Source: Chitinophagales bacterium (lineage in GTDB: Bacteria > Bacteroidota > Bacteroidia > Chitinophagales > Chitinophagaceae). Taken from it: 18,766 nt of DNA. Below the pieces are notes generated by a model. That model saw nothing but the letters and a program-made list of their open reading frames with translations, was not told the origin of the DNA and ran no database searches. The position numbers were made by a program, and so were the translations under genes. The DNA lies in assembly GCA_025355935.1 (NCBI GenBank), contig JANXYS010000082.1, forward strand, positions 1 through 18,766. Reading direction: 5' to 3'. Numbering within the stretch: position 1 is the stretch's first letter; every line of letters starts with the position of its first letter. Shown here one piece after another: positions 1 to 6,133 of the stretch.

Positions 1-842
1 TTAAAGCAAAGTTCAATGCTACGCAGGATGAAATACTAGTTCGTGCCATACAAGCAGTAAAATGGGCAAAGAATTTTGTTGACGACGTGGAATTCTATGC
101 AGAAGATGCCGGCCGAACCAGCAACGAATACCTTGCGCGTGTAATAGAAGCCGTTATCAAAGCCGGGGCTACGACGGTAAATATTCCGGATACTACCGGC
201 TATTGCCTTCCCCACCAATACGGAGAAAAAATTGCCTACCTCGTCAAAAACGTTCCAAACATTGATAAAGCAGTTATATCCTGCCATTGCCATAACGATC
301 TTGGTCTTGCAACCGCAAACTCCATTGCAGGTATTATCGCGGGAGCACGGCAAATTGAATGTACGATAAACGGTTTGGGTGAGCGAGCCGGTAATACTTC
401 CCTGGAAGAAGTAGCTATGATTATTCAACAACACAAAGACATAGGCTTTTTTACAAATATCAAAAGCAGGCAATTAAACCCGCTTAGCCGTACTGTATCC
501 GATGTAATGCGAATGCCTGTGCAACCTAACAAAGCAATTGTTGGAAGCAATGCATTTTCACACTCATCCGGTATTCACCAGGATGGGTTTCTTAAGGATG
601 CCCTCACCTATGAAATTATCAACCCCGAAGACGTTGGAGCAGACAGTTCTAAAATCGTTCTAACTGCAAGGAGTGGTCGAAGCGCATTAGCGTTTAGATT
701 CCAAAATTTGGGATTTAACTTTAATCGCAATGACGTTGATACTTTGTATGATGAGTTTTTAAAGGTAGCAGATAGTAAAAAAGAGGTGAGCGATGATGAC
801 CTGTGTACTCTAGCAAAGGCGTATACCACGCAGGTAGCCTGA
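1..842 (+). CDS. leuA: 2-isopropylmalate synthase, 5' end cut by the window (short form)
   Basis: LeuA condenses 2-oxoisovalerate with acetyl-CoA, the first committed step to leucine, in the cytoplasm. The frame is open from base 3 with no start in view, so the gene begins upstream; about 279 residues are visible. Seen: the second half of the HMGL-like TIM barrel, with the metal-binding HCHND motif (His codons at 285-287 and 291-293), the GLGERAGNT motif and the SHSSGIHQDGFLK segment. The protein stops just after the LYDEFLKVAD region, roughly where E. coli LeuA has about 120 residues still to go. The C-terminal allosteric LeuA dimerisation domain that binds leucine is therefore absent. The 114 bp before leuC cannot hold it. 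Short LeuA proteins occur in Bacteroidota, as far as I recall. A homocitrate or citramalate synthase is an alternative, but the following leuCDB genes favour LeuA. Confidence 0.93.
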   Translation, partial: KAKFNATQDEILVRAIQAVKWAKNFVDDVEFYAEDAGRTSNEYLARVIEAVIKAGATTVNIPDTTGYCLPHQYGEKIAYLVKNVPNIDKAVISCHCHNDLGLATANSIAGIIAGARQIECTINGLGERAGNTSLEEVAMIIQQHKDIGFFTNIKSRQLNPLSRTVSDVMRMPVQPNKAIVGSNAFSHSSGIHQDGFLKDALTYEIINPEDVGADSSKIVLTARSGRSALAFRFQNLGFNFNRNDVDTLYDEFLKVADSKKEVSDDDLCTLAKAYTTQVA

Positions 843-855
843 TTTTTAGCAGAAC

Positions 856-870
856 TGCCGGGTACCGGCA
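856..870 (+). repeat. Small perfect inverted repeat between leuA and leuC
   Basis: TGCCGG and CCGGCA face each other across a 3-base loop, 14 bases after the leuA stop. No T tract follows, so it is not a typical intrinsic terminator. It could be an mRNA-stabilising hairpin in the leuA-leuC transcript. Its function is unknown. Confidence 0.4.
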
Positions 871-920
871 TCGACATTATTAGTGTTGCACTATGCACAT
901 TAAAACAATGATCAACAAAC

Positions 921-940
921 TTGCCCTACTAAAAGGGCGG
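921..940 (+). promoter_or_regulatory. Possible hairpin just upstream of leuC
   Basis: GCCCT (923-927) can pair with AGGGC (934-938) across a 6-base loop, extendable by two U-G pairs. The hairpin ends 16 bases before the leuC ATG. No T tract follows, so any effect would be on leuC translation or RNA stability. A 23-codon ORF (893-964) with four Leu codons runs through it and overlaps the leuC start. The structure is seen; a regulatory role is speculative. Confidence 0.3.
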
Positions 941-956
941 TTAAAAAGTTACAAGG

Positions 957-2363
957 ATGGGTAAAACACTTTTTGAAAAAATTTGGGACCAGCACATTGT
1001 TAAAACAATAACGGATGGCCCCTCTGTGCTATATATTGACAAACATCTGATTCACGAAGTAACAAGTCCGCAGGCTTTTGCGGGAATTGAGAAAAGAGGG
1101 TTACAGATTTTCAGGCCGGAGCAAATTGTAGCTACCGCAGATCACAATGTTCCTACACTCAATCAACATCTGCCTATTAAGGAAGAGTTGAGCAGGGTTC
1201 AGGTTGATACACTCATTGCCAATTGCACCAATCATAACATTAGCTTGTATGGCCTCGGACATCCTTACCAGGGTATTGTTCATGTCATCGGACCTGAGCT
1301 CGGCATCACTCAGCCCGGTATGACGATTGTTTGTGGTGATAGCCATACCAGCACCCACGGTGCCTTTGGCGCTATCGCGTTTGGGATAGGAACCAGTGAA
1401 GTTGAAATGGTTTTTGCTACACAATGTTTACTGCAGACAAAGCCTAAACAAATGCGTATAAACGTAGATGGTGATCTTAAGCCAGGTGTATTGTCAAAAG
1501 ATATTGTACTCTACATATTATCAAAGATTTCTGCTAGCGGAGCTACAGGTTTCGCGGTCGAATATGCCGGAAGCACTATCAGGAACCTATCTATGGAAGC
1601 GCGCATGACGGTGTGCAACATGAGTATTGAGATGGGCGCGCGCTGCGGGTTGATAGCTCCAGATGACACAACTTTCGAATACATGCATGGTAAAAAGTTT
1701 GCGCCTGCCGGCCTCGACTGGGTTTCGGCACTGCAAAAGTGGGAAACGTTGTATAGTGATGACAACGCCGTTTTTGATGAAGAAGTCAATATCGATGCGG
1801 CTGATATTCCAACAATGATCACCTACGGCACCAACCCCGGAATGAGTATGGCTATTAATGGTCTTGTACCCAGCGATACTACAATGGATGAAAAGGACCG
1901 TGCATCTTTTATAAAAGCCATGAATTACATGGGTATTAAGCCCGGCGCTGCCATAAAAGGTCAGAAGATTGATTATGTATTTATAGGTAGTTGCACCAAC
2001 AGTCGCATTGAAGACCTTCGCCTTGTTGCAGATTTTGTGAGAGGAAGGCATAAAGCTGACGATGTGGAAGTGTGGGTTGTACCCGGTAGTAAACAAGTAG
2101 AACAGCAAGCAATTGAGGAAGGGATTGATAAAATATTTGAAGCTGCAGGGTTCCAGTTGAGGCAGCCAGGGTGTAGCGCATGCCTCGGTATGAATGAAGA
2201 TAAAATACCCGCGGGAAAATATTGTATCAGCACGAGCAACCGCAATTTTGAAGGACGGCAGGGGGCAGGGGCCCGTACGTTACTGGCCAGCCCGTTAAGT
2301 GCTGCTGCTGCCGCACTAACTGGCAGGGTAACTGATGTAAGTGAATTGAGCAACAAAAATTAA
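957..2363 (+). CDS. leuC: 3-isopropylmalate dehydratase, large subunit
   Basis: LeuC and LeuD together isomerise 2-isopropylmalate to 3-isopropylmalate, the second step of leucine synthesis, using a [4Fe-4S] cluster. The 468 residues match the usual bacterial length (E. coli LeuC is 466). The three cluster cysteines are present: C346 in the GSCTNSR motif, and C406 and C409 in GCSACLGMN. The aconitase-type substrate motifs CGDSHTSTHGAFGA (126-139) and SNRNFEGRQG (427-436) are intact. The N-terminal MGKTLFEKIWDQH is typical and supports the ATG at 957. An AAGG abuts the start too closely to be a normal ribosome binding site, as is common in Bacteroidota. leuD follows after 16 nt, so the two are almost certainly co-transcribed. 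The close relative aconitase is excluded by length and by the separate small subunit next door. Confidence 0.97.
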   Translation: MGKTLFEKIWDQHIVKTITDGPSVLYIDKHLIHEVTSPQAFAGIEKRGLQIFRPEQIVATADHNVPTLNQHLPIKEELSRVQVDTLIANCTNHNISLYGLGHPYQGIVHVIGPELGITQPGMTIVCGDSHTSTHGAFGAIAFGIGTSEVEMVFATQCLLQTKPKQMRINVDGDLKPGVLSKDIVLYILSKISASGATGFAVEYAGSTIRNLSMEARMTVCNMSIEMGARCGLIAPDDTTFEYMHGKKFAPAGLDWVSALQKWETLYSDDNAVFDEEVNIDAADIPTMITYGTNPGMSMAINGLVPSDTTMDEKDRASFIKAMNYMGIKPGAAIKGQKIDYVFIGSCTNSRIEDLRLVADFVRGRHKADDVEVWVVPGSKQVEQQAIEEGIDKIFEAAGFQLRQPGCSACLGMNEDKIPAGKYCISTSNRNFEGRQGAGARTLLASPLSAAAAALTGRVTDVSELSNKN

Positions 2364-2379
2364 GAAAGAGCAGGTAAAC

Positions 2380-2970
2380 ATGAGCAAAAATAAAATTGAT
2401 ATTATCCAGTCAACCTTTGTTCCGCTGAACATAGAGAATATTGATACTGATCAGATCATCCCTGCGCGTTTTTTAAAGGGCACAACGCGGGATGGGTTTG
2501 GTAAAAATCTTTTCCGCGACTGGAGGTATGAGGATGATGACGAGTTGAAACCTAAAGCGAGTTTTGTTTTAAATGTTCCGTCTTATCATGGTAAAATTCT
2601 TGTTGCCGGCGCAAACTTCGGGTGCGGCTCATCAAGAGAGCATGCGGCGTGGGCCATCCTCGATGCGGGATTCACAGCGGTGGTAAGTAGTTTTTTTGCT
2701 GACATTTTTAAAAACAATGCGCTCAATAATGGCGTGCTACCCGTAACCGTAAGTGAAGCATTCCTGCAAAAAATATTCATGCAAAACAGCAACGCACTGC
2801 TTACAATCTCCTTAGAAAAGCAAACACTTACTATTGACGGCACCGGCGACTCAGAGTCGTTTTACATCAACCCGTATAAAAAAGAATGCCTGTTAAATGG
2901 ATATGATGATATCGATTATTTACTGAGCATTAAAGAAGATATAATTAATTACGAAACGCATCCTGCATAA
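2380..2970 (+). CDS. leuD: 3-isopropylmalate dehydratase, small subunit
   Basis: LeuD is the swivel-domain subunit that completes the isopropylmalate isomerase active site with LeuC. Its 196 residues match the family (E. coli LeuD is 201). Visible hallmarks are NIDTDQIIPARFLK (near 20-33) and NFGCGSSREHAAWA (79-92), which carries the substrate-recognition loop of the aconitase swivel domain. It starts 16 nt after the leuC stop and ends 10 nt before leuB, so leuCDB form a tight unit. Nothing is odd about the length or motifs. Confidence 0.97.
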   Translation: MSKNKIDIIQSTFVPLNIENIDTDQIIPARFLKGTTRDGFGKNLFRDWRYEDDDELKPKASFVLNVPSYHGKILVAGANFGCGSSREHAAWAILDAGFTAVVSSFFADIFKNNALNNGVLPVTVSEAFLQKIFMQNSNALLTISLEKQTLTIDGTGDSESFYINPYKKECLLNGYDDIDYLLSIKEDIINYETHPA

Positions 2971-2980
2971 ACCTACACCT

Positions 2981-4096
2981 ATGTTTAAAAAAATCGCAGT
3001 ATTAAATGGGGACGGCATTGGGCCGGAAGTTACCCGCCAGTCAGTTAAAGTACTAAAGGCTATTGCCGAACAATTCGACCATGATTTCCAGTTTACAGAG
3101 GCTTTAATCGGAGCCGATGCTATTGATAAGACAGGCTCACCACTACCTGTTGAGACCATTGACATCTGCGTCGACAGCGACGCTATATTATTTGGTGCCA
3201 TTGGCCATCCTAAATATGATAACGATCCTACTGCAAAAGTAAGACCGGAGCAGGGTTTGCTAGGGCTTCGTAAGGCACTACAATTGTTCGCCAATATCCG
3301 CCCTGTAACAACGTATACTACCCTTCATTTTTTATCGCCGCTAAAGTCAAAGAATATTACCGGCGTTGATTTTATTATCTACCGCGAACTCACCGGAGGT
3401 ATTTATTTTGGAAAAAAAGAACTAACAAGCGACGGTACCACTGCCATTGACGAATGCGTTTACAGCCGACATGAAATCGAAAGAATTAGTCATCTTGCTT
3501 TCCAGGCCGCCCAAAAACGCCGTAAAAAGTTAACCCTGGTAGATAAAGCAAACGTACTGGAAACCTCTAGATTATGGCGGAAGGTTGTTCAGGAAATGGC
3601 ACCCGCTTACAGTGACGTTGCAGTTGATTATCTATATGTAGATAATGCAGCTATGCAAATTATCCTTAACCCAAAGCAATTTGATATAATTCTTACTGAA
3701 AATATGTTTGGCGATATTATAAGTGATGAAGCCAGCGTGATCAGCGGTTCACTCGGGCTTTTGCCATCTTCCTCTATCGGTAGTAAAACGGCCTTATTTG
3801 AACCTATACATGGGTCTTATCCACAGGCAGCAGGAAAAGATATTGCAAATCCAATCGGCTCGATACTAAGCACCGCAATGATGCTTGATCACCTTGGCTT
3901 AACAGAAGAGGCTTTACTTGTACGCAATGCAGTTGAATGGACAATAGAGAATCGTTTTGTTACAAAAGATATTGATCCGGTTAATTTCTATTTCACTTCT
4001 ACTGTTGGGGAACTCATTATTGACTTCATTCATAAAAATTTCTTTGATAGGGTCAACAATGAAAATATTGAGTTACGTAAATCAACAATAATATAA
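2981..4096 (+). CDS. leuB: 3-isopropylmalate dehydrogenase
   Basis: LeuB oxidatively decarboxylates 3-isopropylmalate with NAD+ to 2-oxoisocaproate, the last leucine-specific step before transamination. The 371 residues carry the expected beta-decarboxylating dehydrogenase features: LNGDGIGPEV near the N terminus, the RELTGGIYFG substrate loop (135-144), the catalytic Lys in VDKANVLETSRLW (K189), the metal-binding family signature NMFGDIISDEASVISGSLG (241-259), and LFEPIHGSYP (272-281), the usual LeuB cofactor-loop segment. The C-terminal tail after about residue 350 is slightly longer than usual and polar. It begins 10 nt after leuD. A 332-bp gap containing a new promoter and an attenuator follows, so leuB is probably the last gene of the leu unit, although read-through into ilvD cannot be excluded. 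Confidence 0.97.
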   Translation: MFKKIAVLNGDGIGPEVTRQSVKVLKAIAEQFDHDFQFTEALIGADAIDKTGSPLPVETIDICVDSDAILFGAIGHPKYDNDPTAKVRPEQGLLGLRKALQLFANIRPVTTYTTLHFLSPLKSKNITGVDFIIYRELTGGIYFGKKELTSDGTTAIDECVYSRHEIERISHLAFQAAQKRRKKLTLVDKANVLETSRLWRKVVQEMAPAYSDVAVDYLYVDNAAMQIILNPKQFDIILTENMFGDIISDEASVISGSLGLLPSSSIGSKTALFEPIHGSYPQAAGKDIANPIGSILSTAMMLDHLGLTEEALLVRNAVEWTIENRFVTKDIDPVNFYFTSTVGELIIDFIHKNFFDRVNNENIELRKSTII

Positions 4097-4137
4097 TAAA
4101 GGCAAAGCTTTTTAGAAAGTTTTTGCAGAAAAAGTTC

Positions 4138-4168
4138 TTTGTTTTTAAAACAGGCAGTTGTATATTAG
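4138..4168 (+). promoter_or_regulatory. Predicted Bacteroidota-type promoter of the ilv operon
   Basis: TTTG (4138-4141) and TATATTAG (4161-4168) are separated by 19 bp. This fits the Bacteroidota primary sigma pattern TTTG / TAnnTTTG with one mismatch in the second box. It predicts a transcript start around 4172-4176, only about 10-14 nt before the leader-peptide ATG at 4186. That position is what an attenuator needs. The boxes are short and AT-rich and there is no experimental support, so confidence is moderate. An imperfect AT-rich hairpin at about 4101-4125, just after leuB, is too weak to call a terminator. Confidence 0.5.
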
Positions 4169-4185
4169 CATTAAGAAATTCCTTC

Positions 4186-4290
4186 ATGAACAAAGTGAAT
4201 GTAAATAATGTGATGACTGTTATAACTACAATATTTATTGTGGTTGTCATAATTATTATTCCTGCATTGCACAGAGGAGGACCTATCTAA
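4186..4290 (+). CDS. Predicted ilv leader peptide, 34 residues (attenuator)
   Basis: This is a short ORF between leuB and ilvD. Of 34 codons, 8 are Ile, 7 are Val and 1 is Leu. Residues 18-25 are an unbroken run IVVVIIII, and residues 12-25 contain 11 Ile/Val codons plus two Thr. The run is followed by Pro-Ala-Leu-His-Arg-Gly-Gly-Pro-Ile and TAA. The enterobacterial ilv leader peptide has a very similar Val-Val-Val-Ile-Ile-Ile-Pro core; this is recalled, not aligned. The ORF lies between a predicted promoter and a strong intrinsic terminator, directly upstream of the Ile/Val synthesis genes. The inferred role is to sense charged tRNA-Ile and tRNA-Val by ribosome stalling, not to act as a protein. 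The alternative is a one-segment membrane microprotein, since residues 12-28 are hydrophobic, but the RNA context argues for a leader. Confidence 0.85.
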   Translation: MNKVNVNNVMTVITTIFIVVVIIIIPALHRGGPI

Positions 4291-4328
4291 TATTTTAAAT
4301 TAAGAAAAGATATACAAGGCCCACCTCT
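4273..4328 (+). promoter_or_regulatory. Candidate antiterminator pairing of the ilv attenuator
   Basis: Bases 4273-4284 (AGAGGAGGACCT) can pair with 4317-4328 (AGGCCCACCTCT). Ten of 12 positions pair, with mismatches at 4278/4323 and 4281/4320. The second element is the 5' arm of the terminator, so the two structures exclude each other. Element 4273-4284 lies in the last leader codons, 12 bases after the Ile run. A ribosome stalled on those Ile codons would leave it free, while one reaching the stop at 4288-4290 would cover it. A weaker pairing of 4242-4248 with 4277-4283 (6 of 7, one G-U) could be the protector hairpin. Folding was done by eye. Confidence 0.7.
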
Positions 4329-4347
4329 AAAAGGTGGGTCTTTTTTT
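4316..4347 (+). terminator. Intrinsic terminator of the ilv attenuator
   Basis: AAGGCCCACCT (4316-4326) pairs with AGGTGGGTCTT (4332-4342) across the 5-base loop CTAAA. This gives an 11-bp stem with one G-U pair, and the run of seven T (4341-4347) overlaps its base. It stands 25 nt after the leader-peptide stop and 81 nt before the ilvD start. It would therefore stop transcription before any structural gene. It is the clearest intrinsic terminator in the window. Confidence 0.9.
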
Positions 4348-4428
4348 ATCTGCTTTAGCAGCAACAATAATCAATTATGTTTTAGCGTGCTTACATTTTA
4401 CGTACTAAAATAAGATCTAAAAATAAAG

Positions 4429-6111
4429 ATGAGCGAACTAAATAAATATAGTAAGACGATTACTCAGGATGAGACCCAACCTGCGGCGCAGGCCATGTTA
4501 TATGGAATCGGGCTTACGGAAGAGGACTTAGCCAAAGCCCAGGTAGGAGTTGTGAGCATGGGTTATGATGGAAATACCTGCAATATGCACTTAAACGACC
4601 TGGCGAAGGTTGTAAAGCAGGGCGTATGGGATCATGATCTTATAGGATTAATCTTCAACACAATTGGTGTTAGCGACGGAATCAGTAATGGAACTGACGG
4701 TATGAGGTATAGTTTAGTAAGCCGGGACATTATTGCTGATAGCATTGAGGCGGTATGCGGTGCACAATATTATGATGCGCTCATTGCATTACCGGGGTGT
4801 GATAAAAACATGCCCGGAAGCATCATTGCTATGGGCCGGCTTAACCGCCCCTCTATCATGGTGTATGGTGGTACTATTGCACCGGGCCATTATAAAGGAG
4901 AAGATCTGAACATTGTTTCAGCGTTTGAAGCACTGGGTAAAAAGATTGCCGGACAGCTCGATGAAGCGGATTTCAAAGAAATCATTCGTCATGCATGCCC
5001 CGGTGCCGGAGCTTGTGGCGGAATGTATACGGCTAACACAATGGCTAGTGCTATAGAAGCACTTGGAATGAGCCTGCCCTTTTCTTCCTCCAACCCTGCC
5101 CTGAGCGAAGAAAAGCAACGGGAATGCTTAGACGCAGGTAAATTTATCAGGCTATTATTAGAAAAAGATATTAAGCCACGGGACATTATGACCCGCAAGG
5201 CCTTTGAAAACGCCATAGTCACTGTCATGGTTTTAGGCGGAAGCACAAACGCCGTGTTGCACCTGATTGCAATGGCAAAGAGTGTTGATGTGGAATTAAC
5301 ACAGGATGATTTCCAAACCATAAGCAACCGCATCCCGGTACTTGCTGATTTTAAGCCGAGCGGAAAATACCTTATGCAGGATCTGCATAACCATGGCGGC
5401 GTGCCGGCAGTTATGAAATATCTATGGAAGCAAGGCTTATTGCATGGCGAATGCCTCACTGTTACCGGTAGAACAATCGCAGAAAACCTTGAACTGGTTC
5501 CTGATTTAGATTTTGATAAGCAAAAAATCATTTACCCGCTTGATCAGCCTTTAAAAGCTACCGGTCACTTGCAGATATTATACGGCAATCTTGCTGAAAA
5601 GGGCAGTGTTGCTAAAATCAGCGGCAAAGAAGGGGAAAAATTTACGGGTCCGGCACGCGTATTTGATGGCGAGCATGAACTTATTGCAGGTATTAACTCT
5701 GGAAAAATTCAGCCAGGCGATGTAGTTGTCATCCGGTACGTGGGGCCTAAAGGCGGCCCCGGAATGCCCGAAATGCTGAAGCCAACGTCGGCGCTTATTG
5801 GTGCAGGTTTAGGTAAAAGTGTAGCGTTAATTACTGATGGACGTTTTAGTGGCGGCACTCACGGTTTTGTAGTTGGGCATATTACCCCGGAGGCATTCGA
5901 CGGAGGACTTATTGCGATGGTGCAGGATGAAGATGTCATTGAACTGGACGCAGTGAACAACAGCATCAATCTTAAAGTAACTAATGACACGATTGCGGCA
6001 CGAAAAGCATCATGGAAACAACCTACTCTTAAAGCAACTAAAGGGCTTCTTTTTAAATATGCGCAGTGTGTGAAGGATGCAAGCGAAGGCTGCGTAACAG
6101 ATGAATTATAA
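4429..6111 (+). CDS. ilvD: Dihydroxy-acid dehydratase
   Basis: IlvD dehydrates 2,3-dihydroxy-isovalerate and 2,3-dihydroxy-3-methylvalerate to the 2-oxo acids that precede valine and isoleucine. It is an Fe-S enzyme. The 560 residues match the family. Three conserved cysteines that can ligate the cluster are visible: C51 in GNTCNMHL, C124 in LPGCDKNMPG and C196 in GAGACGGMYTANTM. K126 in the same DKNMPG motif is the lysine reported as carbamylated in homologues. The C-terminal DGRFSGGTHGFVVGHITPEA segment is also typical. It is the first structural gene after the attenuator terminator and is expected to be controlled by it. The ATG is preceded by an A-rich stretch without a clear Shine-Dalgarno sequence. 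Sugar-acid dehydratases (Edd, xylonate dehydratase) share the fold, but the ilvBNCA neighbours settle the assignment. Confidence 0.97.
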   Translation: MSELNKYSKTITQDETQPAAQAMLYGIGLTEEDLAKAQVGVVSMGYDGNTCNMHLNDLAKVVKQGVWDHDLIGLIFNTIGVSDGISNGTDGMRYSLVSRDIIADSIEAVCGAQYYDALIALPGCDKNMPGSIIAMGRLNRPSIMVYGGTIAPGHYKGEDLNIVSAFEALGKKIAGQLDEADFKEIIRHACPGAGACGGMYTANTMASAIEALGMSLPFSSSNPALSEEKQRECLDAGKFIRLLLEKDIKPRDIMTRKAFENAIVTVMVLGGSTNAVLHLIAMAKSVDVELTQDDFQTISNRIPVLADFKPSGKYLMQDLHNHGGVPAVMKYLWKQGLLHGECLTVTGRTIAENLELVPDLDFDKQKIIYPLDQPLKATGHLQILYGNLAEKGSVAKISGKEGEKFTGPARVFDGEHELIAGINSGKIQPGDVVVIRYVGPKGGPGMPEMLKPTSALIGAGLGKSVALITDGRFSGGTHGFVVGHITPEAFDGGLIAMVQDEDVIELDAVNNSINLKVTNDTIAARKASWKQPTLKATKGLLFKYAQCVKDASEGCVTDEL

Positions 6112-6133
6112 TTACCGATTTTAAATTTTTTTT

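Noticed and set aside
36..473. 145-codon open frame on the minus strand inside leuA
   Set aside because: It is antisense to a well-conserved catalytic region and has no recognisable domain; the same applies to the other long antisense frames inside leuC, ilvD, ilvB and ureC.
4101..4125. AT-rich imperfect hairpin after leuB as a leu terminator
   Set aside because: It has few G-C pairs, a bulge and a G-U pair, and no proper T tract follows; it is too weak to call.
4186..4290. Reading the 34-codon ORF as a small membrane protein
   Set aside because: Residues 12-28 are hydrophobic enough for one membrane segment, but the Ile/Val codon run, the terminator and antiterminator, and the position before ilvD are explained better by attenuation. 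It is kept as the alternative, not the call.
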